Of a stretch of DNA of 64,000 nt, positions 1 to 12,033 are shown piece by piece. Source of the stretch: Punica granatum (taxonomy: Eukaryota > Streptophyta > Magnoliopsida > Myrtales > Lythraceae); NCBI RefSeq assembly GCF_007655135.1, contig NC_045130.1:32670605-32734604 (forward strand), read 5' to 3'. Position numbers and translations under genes: made by a program. The notes under the pieces were generated by a model. It was not told the DNA's origin. It ran no database searches and saw nothing but the letters and a program-made list of their open reading frames with translations. Each line of letters begins with the position of its first letter. Position 1 is the stretch's first letter.

Positions 1-1216
1 AAGATTAATTTAATTCCTTGCTTGTCCAAAAAAAAATTTATTTCTTTTTCACTTAGAACTTACTTGTCCCAAATAAAAAATAATTTCTTTTTCACTTAGA
101 GATTTTTCTAATGAAGCTTTTTAATTCGTCTCGAATGTTTAAATATAAATAGCAGAATAAAATGACGGAAAATGGAATGCGAATCGCGATACAATGCAAC
201 CATTTCTCATATAGGTGTATGTCATTTGGTCCCTTTTTCATTAATTATGTCCGCCAACTTATAAATTAAGAGCACACGCACTGAAATTCAAATATATTTA
301 TTTAAAAAAAAGTAAAAAAAAATCCCCCAGTAGCTAAAATCATGAACGTGATCAATTTCATTGCACGAAAGCGACAGGGAGTTATTAATATTCTCTTCAG
401 TTGCAGGTTCGTTCGATCCCAGCACCAATAAAATCGAAGTGTATATGCTCCCACTAGTTTAATTTCTAGGAATATCCATTACAAATATGTACGTCTTCAT
501 AGGACCATCAGAGTCAGAGACCCCTCATGCAGTAAAAACATTAAACGATCATATTGAATATATGCACGGGAATCAAATGATCTTGAATTCCATGCAATGA
601 CTGCAAAAAGTTATAAAAACTTATAAAAATAAATTATTTTTTGACAGCTGCCATACTCTTAATTTTCTTCCGAAGGTCTTTTTATCGATCTATACCACTT
701 GGTATTAAGAAGTCTTATAAGTCCCGATAAATACAAATTCGAGTGGGTTCAATCTAGTAAATGATAAATCTCTCTTAATCATTGATTTTTTCCATTCACA
801 AAACTCGAACTCGAAACCTTATTTGAGAGAAACAAGTATCAAACCACTTAAACTAATTTATTAAATATTTTCTCTTGCATTTCACATATTCTTGATTATG
901 TCTTTTATCTCTGTGCCTATGAATAATAATTGGATGAAATGATGTACACTCTGACCTTACACTCATTAAACATTAGTAGCTTTATCCGAGAGCTGTAGTT
1001 TACATAGTGGTACATCCACAATAGAGGGTGTTACGAAATTTTAAAAAACAAAATATTGAAAAAAAGAAAAAAAGAAAAAGAGGGAGTTAGTATAGTGAAA
1101 CTCGTATATGATTTGAGATCGAGAAATTATAAATTAATTTTCACTAGTAGAACTTTTCATACTCATTTACTTCCTCTCAAATTCGTTGAACCTCCTCATA
1201 AATCATGAAGCTAATT

Positions 1217-1256
<40 letters not shown>

Positions 1257-3069
1257 TGAATGCTCCCATTAACTTCTTTTGAAAATTAATTTCTTATTAA
1301 ATCTTACAATTAATTATCAATTATAATATATAGAAGTTGAGACGCGATATGAAAATGCAGGATAATTCACTGTTTTAAAACTCTCAGCTGGTAGTTAAAT
1401 GTTTTTTCATTTTCTCAGATAATATAATACTTGATCAAAGGTTTAGGTTCATGCATTCTATTTCATTATACTAGACCCAGACACCTCCTTATTGTAATCG
1501 AAAAAGGTTAGTGCATTCGCCCATTTTTATTCTAAGTATCAATTTCATTTTGTAATGAAGAATGGGGCTGCCCATAGCAAGAAAAGTAGCCGAAATGTTT
1601 GTTAGTGTTGACTTAAATAAAAACCATATTTAATTTTATGTGATTTATTATTTCCCCTTTCCGAAGTCAACATAAATGGGGCTTTTATTCCTTAGGATGA
1701 GCCGAAAAAATTGGGAATAAGAGCATGTGAATTTGCATCGTCTATAGGAATTTAGAATTTCTTGAGATTTCCGTGGCGTTCACTCCAACTCATGAAATTG
1801 GGAATGGCTCTCGTATCAATCAATACACGTACTATTTCCGCATAAATCCATGCGTGGGATCCATTGCTCAATGGAATATAATTATTTTCTGGCTCCATAT
1901 AATCTAGCGAGTTGATGATTGTACTTATATATTCTCATATTAATAATACAATCGTTCTTCTTGTTTTGGTTTAGATGATTATGCCCGTGTGGAACTTTGA
2001 AATACTACATACACTTGGTGGAGCTCATATAGAGGATATTGGAATTGCGTATTGTTTGAGTTGGAGAAGAAATCGATTAAGTTGGACAATGGGTTGAATG
2101 AGAGACGTAAAATGTAAAATGTAAAAAATAAAATAAAATAAAATAACGAAATTTCCACAGTATTTTATAAGGTGGTCATTTCAAATTTATGCATCTCATG
2201 AAATTAAGGGCAAGCCGGTCATCTGGCCAATGTGTTGAGCATAAGGTCCCTTTGATTCCGTATTTCAGTAAATGCAATCAAAATATTATATTAGTTCTTA
2301 TAAGAAAATGATTTTTTGGATTATGTCTCACTGGCTAATTTTAAGCTGAAATATTTCACTAGCTACTAGCTAAAATTAAATCGAATGATAATGATCAAAC
2401 AGACGGAATGTACTGAATAAAACAAAGAAATTTGATAGCAGATTCCAATCATGAATATTGTAATGAAAGAAACAATTGTGGAATCAACGTTAATCCGCAA
2501 AAAAAAATTGTGGAATCAAAACAAGCATAATTAAGTGGGTTACTATTAATATACACCCAGTAGATTGATGAAGGTGTCAGAATACAAGTTACAATTTTTT
2601 TGGGTTAGATAGAGGTTCGTGAGTTTAGTACAATGAAAGTTAAGTCCTAATAATTAATAAAGGAGCACGGATGGTTCCCAACGAGTATCGAACTTGAAAC
2701 ATTTTAGTTACTAGGCGAAGACATGCCTCATTGCACTACAAGTTATAATTTTAGAATAGTCAAATCATTTTATCTTTATTACCATGTAAAGACGTGCGCC
2801 ACTGCGCTACAAATTATCATTTTAGAATAGTCAAATCATTTTAATATGTTCAACTACTAATACCACTGAACTTGGTTTGGGAGTATGGTGGAGGTCACGA
2901 TGGTGCTTTTCTTGCTAGTTTTCTCAGCAAAAGTAGTGTTTAGTGAATTATTTTAAACTATAATTTAGTTAATTGTGCGAAGTATTTATAAGAATAACTT
3001 CTACTTATTATATTATAATTATTAATTTAAATTTCAGCAGTTTTAAATTGTTATCTCTCTAATACCAAT
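1..3069. other. AT-rich intergenic DNA, no gene recognised
   Basis: No reading frame here resembles a known protein on either strand. An (AT)n microsatellite lies at about 1219-1255. An imperfect direct duplication of roughly 75 bp is visible at about 2712-2845; both copies share the string attttagaatagtcaaatca. The last bases, just below 3070, read as a primer-binding site on the minus strand and belong to the LTR that follows. Confidence 0.6.
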
Positions 3070-5041
3070 TGTAAAATCCGAAAATTTATACGAAAACAAT
3101 TGATAAATACTGAAGAACTTCCATACATACAAAAGAATATTCATAAAATTACGATCTCGACCAAACGAGTAAAAATCCTGATAAAATGCCATAGTTCTAT
3201 CACCATTTTTAATATGTAAAATAACTGATGGAATATATTTTTGGGGTTAAGCTTGACGCCTAGTGAATAACCACAACCTAAATTAGCTGGATCATAGCAC
3301 GGGTCTAGTGACATCATGAAAATATTATCAAGACTTCCAGAACTCAAATCGTCCATGTGTGCCTTTCTAGCTCTTGACCACAGTAGTGGCTCCACACTGG
3401 CAGCTTCGATGCTCTAGGTAGTCCTTTCGTACTGTTCGGCTTACAATTGGGTCAGGACGCACAAAACTCACCAATTTCCATCAATCTCAATCCATATCTC
3501 AAAACCTCACGATCTCACTCACGAATATTGTAATTGGTCATAGAAAAATACATGTATGATCCGAAATATTGACTTGACCCTGAAAATGCAGTTCTAAAAA
3601 TACCGACATAATGATAATAAAAGTGCTAATTTAATAATAAGTTACTCGCCTCGACAACTCCACTGAACCTCGAACATCGAAAACTCAACATTTTCTATTT
3701 TTACAAAATTTTCTCTCGTGCTCAAGCTCTCCCAAAGCCTCCCTTAAGTTTTGCTCGAAATGATGACAAGTGAATGTTATAAATAGAGAATGAGTAAGGT
3801 GGTGTAGTGAAAAGCACAAGCTGGCGGTGAAATTGATTAGTGGAAGCAAGGTTGTCAAAATCGCGATTCTAGGTAGAATCGGTCGAGGGTCGTAGAATCA
3901 TGAATCGTGAATCGTGAATCGTGAATCGTAAGATTCTACATGTAATTAAAAAAATAGTATATATATATATGTAGCATACTTTCCTAAGCAAAAAAATCAA
4001 TCCTTCTTCATTCAAATAAAGACCACAAATAACAAATCAACAAGCTATTCAGTAACCATCACTTATCTTCCATCAAATTCCACAAGCTATTCAGCGGCAA
4101 CAGTAACACTCGGAGCCAGCATCAACAACCAAACAAAATTTTCCGATTCAGTGGGCAGAGAGAGCTCAAAGAGTCAAAGCCTCACCTTGAAATTGACCGA
4201 GACCGAGCTCGAGCTAAGATTGAGGCAGAGGCAGAGGCAGAGGAGAAGGCTTCAATCATAGAAGCGAAGACGGAGACCGGGAGGGGGAGCGAGCTCAAGC
4301 TGAGATTGAGGCGGAGGAGGTGGCTTCAATCGGAGAAGCGGAGACCGAGACCGGGATAGGGAGCGAGCTCGAGCTGTAGATTGAGGCGGGGCGGAGAAGG
4401 AGGCGTCGGAGATTCGGAGAAGAACGCCAAAGAAAGCTCAGTTCTTCGATCCGAGTCTCTGAAGTCCGACCCCTGTTCTCTGTAAGGGTAAAGTCGAGAA
4501 GAAGGGAATTAAAAAAAAATCGGTTGGGCTTGGGCTGCTTGATAGACCGACAGAGTAAATGGGCTTGGCTTGGGCTGCTTGGCTAGGCTTGGGCCATGTT
4601 TGGGCTGGCAGTGGCAGCACTTTGTAGAATCGGGTGAGTCGCACGATTCCACAATTGAACGATTCAACTCCCGATTCCAGTCCGATTATACTTCTCCGAT
4701 CCACCAGGTGCAATCGGAATCGATTGGCCTCCCTTGAGTCGTAGAATCGTATGATTGTATGACTCGAATCATGATTCTAAAAACTATGAGTGGAAGTGAG
4801 GTTGACTGAGTAAAAGGCATACTTCCCACATGTACAGCTTTGAAACTTATAATAATTAAATTAAACACATATCCATATATTTGATTTGAGCCGCAAAGTT
4901 TCAAGGGAAGGTTACGGCAGGCCCCATTTTTAAAAACGTAAGAGCAATACTTTTAAACAAGACAAAATTAACCAATTATAAAATACACTAAAATGTCAGG
5001 TAATGAAATGTAAATACACGTGAGAAATCTGGGACGTTACA
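3070..5041 (-). mobile_element. Ty3/gypsy-type LTR interrupted by a hAT-like MITE
   Basis: On the minus strand the unit begins TGTAACGTCCCAG and ends GGATTTTACA, giving the TG...CA ends of an LTR. Immediately before it on that strand is a purine tract (AAAAGGTGGAGGAT), a typical polypurine tract. Immediately after it is ATTGGTATTAGAG, a slightly degraded initiator-Met primer-binding site. Without the 942-bp MITE and its target duplication (3839-4796) the LTR is about 1.02 kb. Having PBS-like sequence on one side and PPT-like sequence on the other means internal sequence lies on both sides, so this is not a simple solo LTR. Confidence 0.65.
3847..4788. mobile_element. hAT-like non-autonomous element inside the LTR
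   Basis: The unit is flanked by an exact 8-bp direct repeat AGTGGAAG (3839-3846 and 4789-4796), the target-site length of the hAT superfamily. The ends are imperfect terminal inverted repeats: CAAGGTTGTCAAAATCGCG on the left, and CATAGTTTTTAGAATCATG when the right end is reverse-complemented. The interior (about 4190-4390) has a GC-rich, purine-rich partial duplication. No transposase is encoded, so movement would need an enzyme from elsewhere. It interrupts the LTR above and is therefore younger than it. Confidence 0.65.
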
Positions 5042-5205
5042 ATCCTCCACCTTTTAAGAATTTCATCCCTGAAAACAAGTTGTCGAAAATAAGTTTATAT
5101 TCCACTGGCTCAAGAGATCGAGAAACCTAAACTCTGATACCAATTGTAAAATTCGAAAATTATATACGATGAAAATCTATTAATACACATGAAACATATG
5201 TGAAG
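5042..5205 (-). mobile_element. Short gypsy internal remnant plus truncated second LTR
   Basis: Read on the minus strand, an LTR end (5145 upward, ending TTTTACA) is followed by ATTGGTATCAGAG, a good initiator-Met primer-binding site. Only about 100 bp of internal sequence follow before the polypurine tract and the LTR at 3070-5041. The LTR piece at 5145 resembles the first ~60 bases at 3070 and then gives way to copia coding sequence near 5205. The structure is LTR - 103 bp - LTR, so almost the whole internal domain is missing. Confidence 0.55.
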
Positions 5206-6905
5206 AGATTGTCTTCCGATAAGCTTGGCCCTAAATCGAATAAATGTTATTTTGTGGGGTATCCTAAGGAGACTCGAACTATAATCCTATCGAGGGCAAA
5301 GTGTTTGTTGATCGAACTACCGTATTCATTGAGAAAGATTTTCTCTTCAAAAGAACTAGTGGGAGGAAATTAGAACTTGAGCAAGTTCTACCACAAAATG
5401 ACATTGAACGGTCGATGGATGATATTACAGAACAAGTACCACAAGATGTTGTGGCACAGTCTTATGCACAAATGGCACAGGAACCTCGTACGTCCAGTAG
5501 GATATGTCATGAGCCCGAGAGCTATGAATTTCTCATGACTTGGGATCATGACGTATTGCTCATAGATAATGATGAGCCTACGACTTATGCGAAAGCCATG
5601 ACAGGCTCGGACTCCGAGAAATGGCTAGAGGCCATGAGATATGAGATGGAGTCCATGTATGCCAACGAGGTATAGACCCTGGTTGATCCACTTGAAGGAG
5701 TAAAGCCCATTGACAGTGGATCTTTAAGAAGAAGACTGACATAGATGATAATGTGATTACCTTTAAGGGTCGCTTATTGGCAAAAGGTTTTAGATAAGTT
5801 CACGGTGCTACCTATAACGAGATCTTTTCCCTAGTGGCTATGCTTAAATCCATATGGATGTTACTTGCGATTGCAACTTACTATGATTATGAGATCTAGC
5901 ATATGGATGTCAAAACGGCTTTCCTGAATGGGAAGTTCCTTGAGGATGTGTATATGATACAATCTGAGGGTTTTATTGATTTGCAGAGTGCCGGAAAGGT
6001 TTGTAAGCTCCACCAGTTTATTTATGGACTGAAGCAAGTTTCTAGGAGATGGAATCTTCGTATAGACTATGCAACTAAAGAGTTGGGCTTCATTAAGAAC
6101 GAAAATGAACCATGTGTCTACAAGAAGGTTAGTGGGAGCGCAATGGTCTTCCTGGTGTTGTAAGTTTACGACATACTTCTAATCGGGAATAACGTTCCTT
6201 CCTCACAGTCTGTGAAAACTTGGTAGGGAAGATGTTTCTCCATGAATGACTTAGCCGAAGCTACTTATGTGCTAGGTATCGGGTTCTATAAAGATAGATC
6301 CAAAAGATTGTTTGGCTTGAGTCGGACTGCATACATAGACAAAGTGCCTAGGCGCTTTAGTATGCATGATTCTAAGAAAGGATCGCTGCCTATGTTACAT
6401 GGCATAAGCCTTTCAAAGGCTCAGAGTCCTTCAACTGAAGAGGAGAGGGACCGCATGAGTAGCATTTCATAGCATCAGTTATTGGATCTAACATGTATGC
6501 TATACTATGCACTCGACTTGATGTCTCATATGCTTTGAGCATGACGAGCCGGTACTAATCAGATCCGGGTGAAAAACACTAGATCGTAGTAAAGAATATC
6601 TTTAAGTACTTACGAAAGACTAAGGAGATGTTCATGGTATATGGAGGTGAGAAAGAGCTCATTATAAGAGGTTACACCGATGCTAGCTTTCAATCTGATA
6701 ATGATGATTCTAGCTCGCAGTCAAGGCATGTATTATGCCTAATAGAGGTGCTGTGAGTTGGAAGAGTTCCAAATAGTAAATAGTAGCCGACTCTACCAGA
6801 AAAGTTGAGTATATTGCTATCTCTAACACCGCAAAAGAGGTCGTTTGGATCAAGAAGTTCGTAACAGAACTTGGCGTGATTCCTAGCATTGCAGACCATT
6901 AATCT
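5206..6905 (+). pseudogene. Ty1/copia pol remnant (integrase end, RT, RNase H)
   Basis: Translated pieces match the copia polyprotein in order. First comes an integrase C-terminal segment (KVFVDRTTVFIEKDFLFKR near 5300), then the RT motif MDVKTAFLNG (5903), the segment YGLKQVSRRW (6030), a connection region (YVLGIGFYKDRSKR, 6270), and an RNase H motif GYTDASFQSDND near 6670. Stop codons and frame changes separate the pieces. The catalytic RT box normally reading YVDD is destroyed near 6160, where a stop codon precedes VYD. There is no intact gag and no recognisable LTR pair. This is an old, inactive fragment of a cytoplasmic reverse-transcribing element. Confidence 0.85.
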
Positions 6906-7410
6906 TGCCTGAAAAAGAACCTTCAATACCTTGATAGAGCTACCTGAGATGTATGATCATACCGTACACCCCCATGTTCTCGTGCTGCTTCTATAGTTTT
7001 GGATCTATGGTGGCTAGCATGAGACATCCGACGTTCACGGCATCTTCCTGATGCTTCCTGTAAGCATCTCTATCAGCTCAAGTGGCATTGTAGCTCATGA
7101 AAAGGTTGTTCCAAGACATATAACTTATTCTCATAATTGAAAATAATTCTCAAGTTCTGGTACCAATTCAGAAAATTATTCCCCAACAATTTGTCCTTCT
7201 TAATGACTGATCACAAACAGAGTGTACCAGCAGTGTTTACCGCCATGAAAACTACCACAAAAATACACAAAATGAGTACGAGAACATGGGGGCATACGAT
7301 ATGATCGTACATCTTAGGCAGCTCTATCAAGAGTAGGCTCAACATGAGAGGTTTGAAGTACCGAAGGCTCTTTTTCAGGCAAGGTTGACTAATGATAGTC
7401 ACATAACAAC
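6906..7410. repeat. Inverted pair of copia gag fragments (first pair)
   Basis: A segment at about 6905-7010 and another at about 7265-7400 are diverged reverse complements of each other; the string GAACATGGGGG is found on opposite strands in the two. Both derive from the copia gag motif region that reads YDMI.HLRQLYQEQARHERF when intact. The spacer of about 250 bp shows no gene. The same sequence recurs in the next pair at 7630-7965. Confidence 0.6.
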
Positions 7411-7630
7411 CTACGTAGCAGCCTCGTGGCGGGTTAATTTAGTGCACATTACTCTTAATGTATACATGCGGTTAGAAATAGTGCGGGTGTTAATTGATGA
7501 CCAAGTCTCACAAGTCATGGATGTAGAGATATCGAGTCACGCCGCAGATATATATTATAAGTAATGTGTACTGGACTGACTCGCCATAAGACTGTTACAT
7601 GGGTTGTTACGTGACTACCATTAGTCAACC

Positions 7631-7965
7631 TTGCTTGAAAAAGAGCCTTTGATACCTCGAACCTCTCATGCCGGGCCTATTTTTGATAGAGCTGCCTTAT
7701 GTGTACGATCATATCGTACGCCACCATGTTCTCGTGTTGCTTCTGCAGTTCTGGGCCACCACTTGACAATGCCACCCGCGCTTATAAAGATGCTCACTAG
7801 GAAGCATCTAGAAGATACCGTGAAAGTGGAATGTCTCGTGCTAGCCACCATGGATCCAGAACTGCAGAAGCAACACGAGAACATAGTGGCGTACGATATG
7901 ATCATACATCTCAGGCAACTCTATCAAGAGCAGGCTCGGCATGAGAGGTTCGAGATATCATAGGC
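7631..7965. repeat. Inverted repeat of copia gag fragments (second pair)
   Basis: The plus strand from about 7790 to 7963 encodes a recognisable copia Gag segment (VECLVLATMDPELQKQHEN, then HLRQLYQEQARHERFEIS). The left half (about 7631-7750) is the reverse complement of the right half (about 7850-7965), with near-identical arms of roughly 115 bp and a 90-bp spacer. The 110-codon open frame spanning it exists only because of this foldback and is not a gene. Transcription through it would give a hairpin. Confidence 0.7.
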
Positions 7966-8049
7966 TCTTTTTTTAACTTATTATGAGATTAGCTATGATT
8001 TTTCATCAATTATATTTCAATACTTTTATCAGCGACAGCACTCTCGAAC

Positions 8050-8475
8050 CCAGCCTAATATTTTGATGGGAAGAGATCTACGTGCAATTCACGTGACTTT
8101 TAATCAGGAACACAATAAAAATCTAACATCTATGTCGACCAACTTTCGCTTCGACTTTTTTTTTGGTGACATGATGAAGAAAGACAGGATGGAGAAGATC
8201 GTTGACATGATCGATAAAAGCTTATGTTTGAAGACAGATCCCTCCAGTCCCCACACCAAGAGGAGCAAGTCAGTGACCGACTGTATTAAACCGATCCATT
8301 TAGTAATTAGGCATGCCTAAAGGTTCTGAATGAGATGCAACGACAGAGGGGCATCACAGCTCGTCAGTGGCTCTCGGTAATGAAATCTTTCAAGGACCCT
8401 CATCTTCACGAGTGTTTCATCATGATGCCTAATATCATAAAGCGTCTATGGTTGGACGAGGAAGCAGGGAAATGA
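8050..8475 (+). pseudogene. Possible Myb/SANT-like ORF of a Harbinger element, broken
   Basis: An 85-codon frame (8063-8320) is followed, after a frame change, by a segment containing QRQRGITARQWLSVMKSF and then DPHLHECFIMMPNIIKRLW. That tail resembles the C-termini of plant Myb/SANT-like proteins that accompany PIF/Harbinger transposases. It sits about 200 bp upstream of a Harbinger transposase remnant on the same strand, the usual two-gene arrangement. The identification rests on a short stretch and on position, so it is tentative. Confidence 0.4.
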
Positions 8476-8675
8476 ATCGGTCTAGGGTCTTCTCACGGAT
8501 TTTAATTTTATGTTAACATTGACTGCACGAATTTTATTTGTGTGTTCTCGTTTGACTGTGCTCTATTGTTGATTATCGTATCTGTGGAGTATTGATTTAT
8601 TGCTTGTGTTTCTATTACACTATCGTATTTCTATTTGACAACAGTTTGCGTATCCTGTGCTTGAAAATCGTATAG

Positions 8676-10109
8676 GTGTTCATAACATTTACCATATGTC
8701 GTCGGATGAGGAATCACAGTCACATGAAATGGATCGACAACTCCGATTCCGACATGGAGGACTTCCCATTTCAGACCGAGCTTTACGCGGCATTCATAGT
8801 TGAATATTACCAACGACAAGAAGCACAAGTGCCTAGAAACTGTTTTGAAGGTCGAACAATAATCGGTCGTGAATACATTGCCACAATGCTATCGATACCA
8901 CGACAATGCTATTCCATGTTCCGGATACTACCATACGTTTTTAGGAACTTGCGGGATATATTATGCTTGGAAGGTGGCTTCCAACCAGGAAGACACGTAG
9001 ATACCCAAGAGGCAGTTGGCATATTCCTTATGATTGTTTGCCATAGCACTCGGTATTCAACTGTCGCGAACAGTTTCGGCCCTTCAACAGAAACGGTACA
9101 TCGTTATTTTCATAGGGTCTTGCAGACGGTGAACACCATATCCAGAAGATATATAAGACCCAAATAACTTCAAGGTCCACAGCCTGAAATAATGGCTAAC
9201 CAAGACTGGTTTCCTTACTTCCAGGTACCATGCACCTGTTGGACTTGCTTAATTTTATATGTATTAATTAATATGCTTCCTTGTTTGAATATTAAACTGT
9301 ACAGGTATGCATTATATTTGTTTTTTTCATAGGGCTGTATTGGAGATATGGATGGCACCCATATCGTAGCAGCACCACCGGAGGACCTCCAAGGACCATA
9401 TCGAGGGTGCAAGAATATACCAACACAGAATGCACTCGCGACGTGCTCTCATGATATGATGTTCACATATGTGGTCACCGGATAGGAGGGATCGACGCAT
9501 GACGCTAGAATAATGACGGAGTCAGCCGCTTTGCTAGGATTTCCGACACCACCACCTGGTGAGAATTAAAGTCGGACTATTTCATTTAATAGGTGGAGCA
9601 TAACCCAATCCGGTTATTGGTACTGATTTACATTTTGGAGTTGCAGATAAATATTATATCGTCGATCCGGATTTGAGAATTGTTTGGGGTATTTGGCACC
9701 ATATAAGAATGTCAGGTCCCATTGAAGTCATTTTCAGGAGCAGAACGTACGGTTGCTTAAAGAGCTATTCAACAAACGACACTCTCAGGTTCGGAATATC
9801 ATAGAGCGATGTTTCAGAGTATTGAAGGGGAGATTTGCTATATTAAAATTGATACCCAATTATCCGGTGCCTAAGCGAGCGTCCATCGCACTAGCGTGCT
9901 TTATTCTCCACAACTTTATCAGATCCGAGGATCATTTAGATCAGTTGTTTGATGAGTGTGGAAGCGATTGTTATGAAGTGGAAGACGAAGAGCCGGATGA
10001 GCCCAAGGAAGAAGAAGTAATACAAGTTAATGATAATATTGCTGAAATGAATACACAGCGCGAGCAAATTGCAAAATTACTATGGGATGATCGACGTAAG
10101 AATCAGTAA
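8676..10109 (+). pseudogene. PIF/Harbinger transposase (HARBI1-like), inactivated
   Basis: The product would be a DDE transposase of the nuclease HARBI1 family. The N-terminal part (8676-9164) has the family pattern with a helix-turn-helix-like segment (YSTVANSFGPSTETVHRYFH). Two plausible GT-AG introns follow (9225-9332 and 9559-9646). The first catalytic Asp lies in DMDGTHI near 9350, the second in STHDARI near 9500, and the Glu in NIIERCFRVLKGRF near 9800. Breaks: an in-frame TAA near 9165, a TAG near 9485, a frame change near 9670 and a TGA in the restored frame near 9730. The C-terminus is acidic (EVEDEEPDEPKEEE). Catalytic residues are still readable, so decay is moderate, but no complete protein can be made. 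Confidence 0.85.
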
Positions 10110-10423
10110 TTTGTACTGTTCATGAATGTATTTCCCAAATGTAGTGGTCGATCTGGTGTTAATGAATGTCGTATTTACTACCAATTTAATAAGAAATCGA
10201 CACACATGCATCTATCCTTATATTTTTGGAGTGAGATAAATAAACAAAAGTGGGAAGAATTGTCCCCTTTCTTCCCATTTATGGGCGGCAACCATAGCCT
10301 GAAGCAACGAAGAAAAGTCAACAATTCAACTCAACCTTTTGACTCTTTTATATACTTTACTATATATATGGGCGTAGTATTTTGTCTTGTAGTGATTTCA
10401 AATTTTTAAGTTAAGTTACCCAT

Positions 10424-10732
10424 TGGGTGTGTTTGTTTTTTGAAAATTATTTAACTCAACTCAACTTCACTTATCTTCAATTCAATATCACAATCATTAC
10501 TTTTTTTCATTTTTTAAATTTTTTTAATTATTCAATTTAATTTTTAATATTAAATTATTTCAACTATTCATTACTTTTTCACAATTCAACAACACAATCA
10601 TCACTTAATCATTACCTTCTCTCAATTATTTATTAATTTTTCACATTTTTTTTCATAATTCAACAATATAATCATTACAAACCAATTAAACCAAAACTCA
10701 ACTCAACTCAACTTTAAATCCAAACGCACTCG
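10424..10732. mobile_element. Probable MITE (GGGTGTGTTTG ends)
   Basis: The unit begins GGGTGTGTTTG and ends CCAAACGCACTCG, whose reverse complement is CGAGTGCGTTTGG, a typical short terminal inverted repeat of Tourist/hAT-like MITEs. The interior is rich in AACTCAACTCAACT and TTCAATTCAA strings. I could not settle a target duplication. A related sequence in the opposite orientation is at about 61,610-61,930. It lies 300 bp downstream of the Harbinger remnant and could be that element's terminal region. Confidence 0.45.
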
Positions 10733-11741
10733 TACTATTTTGGTTTTCCTCAAAGTTATAGGAATGAAATGTGAAGGTGAGATAAAAAAAAATATACACA
10801 TATATATATTAAAATAGATACATGCCAATTACAAAATTCTCTTATAATCTTTGGTTTAATAGTGCCCCTAAGAGTCATTGAATAGCTTACGAACCTCTTC
10901 CCATCCAAAAATCAACGATATTAGTGGTTTGGGGCATATTGAGATGGTTTCTGACTATCTCTAGGGAGTTTTTTTTAAGACAAATTAAACTATACGGTGC
11001 ATTTTAACTGTCCTCAAACTATAGGGTGCATGCTGAAAGCGACTCTAATTAAGTAGTTGTCATCCCCACCTGATAAAATGTATTGAATTTATATGCGTCT
11101 TTAAATTTTTTCTCAAGTAGGAAGAAATTATCCTTTGTAAAAGTAAATAAAGATATTAACATCATTGTAATAGTCGAAGCGGTGTATCCTCAAGGATTAG
11201 TGCGAATGGATAAGGCATGCATACGTCTAGTGAGTAGTTCGCAAGGTTAGAATTCAAAATACCATGTATAATGAAGCGTTTGTGGATATTCATGGACCTT
11301 GAAATAATAATATCCTCATTATCAAGCTAAAAGAAATGATATTCTCATTATGAGAGATTTTAACATGACATTGAGTTAGGATGAAATTATATATGGGCCT
11401 TGACAAGATCAGAATTTATTGACCAGAGAATTCTTCTCCCTTGTTGGATTTTGGGAGACAGTTGAACGACCCACTTGCCTCATCTGAATTTTCTACGTTA
11501 GGTTCTTCACCAGTCTAGCCCAAAAAAATAAAAACAATCAATTCTTGTATCTCGTCAAACTCCTGAAAATCTATAAAATAAAATAAAATAAGGAATTTGG
11601 ACGAATTCGAGAAGAGCTCACTCGTAACGAATTTTTTCTACTCTTTTTGAACTTTTTCAAAGAAAAAACAAGAAGCCATATACATTTTACATTATCACAC
11701 ATTTCATATATGTGAATATTAAATATTACTTTTTTTATAAT
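10733..11741. other. AT-rich DNA without a recognisable gene
   Basis: I see no protein-like frame on either strand. Short T-rich and AAATA-rich runs (for example near 11,575) are the only structure noticed. Confidence 0.5.
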
Positions 11742-12033
11742 GAGAATGGTTATTCTAACATGACATCGAGTTACCGTAACACATTTGGTACTTTCAGTTC
11801 AAGTATTTAGTATTTCAGTTCAAATGTTTAATATTTTTAGTAATCGTGATTAGTACAAATATTTTTTATTTCTACTTCTAATTAAAGTGTTTGGTATTAT
11901 GGTTAAAGTGTTTAATATTTTGTATAATCTATCACAAATAACAAAAGTATTAAACACTTGAATTAAAGTACTAAATATTTGAACTAAAATATCAAATATG
12001 TCATCGCAACTCAATGTCATGATAGAATTTCCC
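11742..12033. mobile_element. Foldback (palindromic) MITE
   Basis: The left arm (from GGTTATTCTAACATGACATC) and the right arm (reverse complement beginning GGGAAATTCTATCATGACAT) are inverted copies of each other along about 100 bp, including the shared strings TTCAA.T.TTTAGTA and TTCAA.TGTTTAATA. The unit is about 290 bp and can form one long imperfect hairpin. No target duplication could be fixed at the edges. Confidence 0.55.

Noticed and set aside
400..425. Possible tRNA B-box (ggttcgttcgatcccagc)
   Set aside because: No cloverleaf stems or A-box at the right distance.
3380..3470. Sequence ggtagtcctttcgtactgtt, which looks rRNA-like at first sight
   Set aside because: It does not match the conserved large-subunit rRNA loop I compared it with, and it lies inside an LTR.
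7666..7905. 79-codon minus frame
   Set aside because: It arises from the inverted repeat of copia gag fragments.
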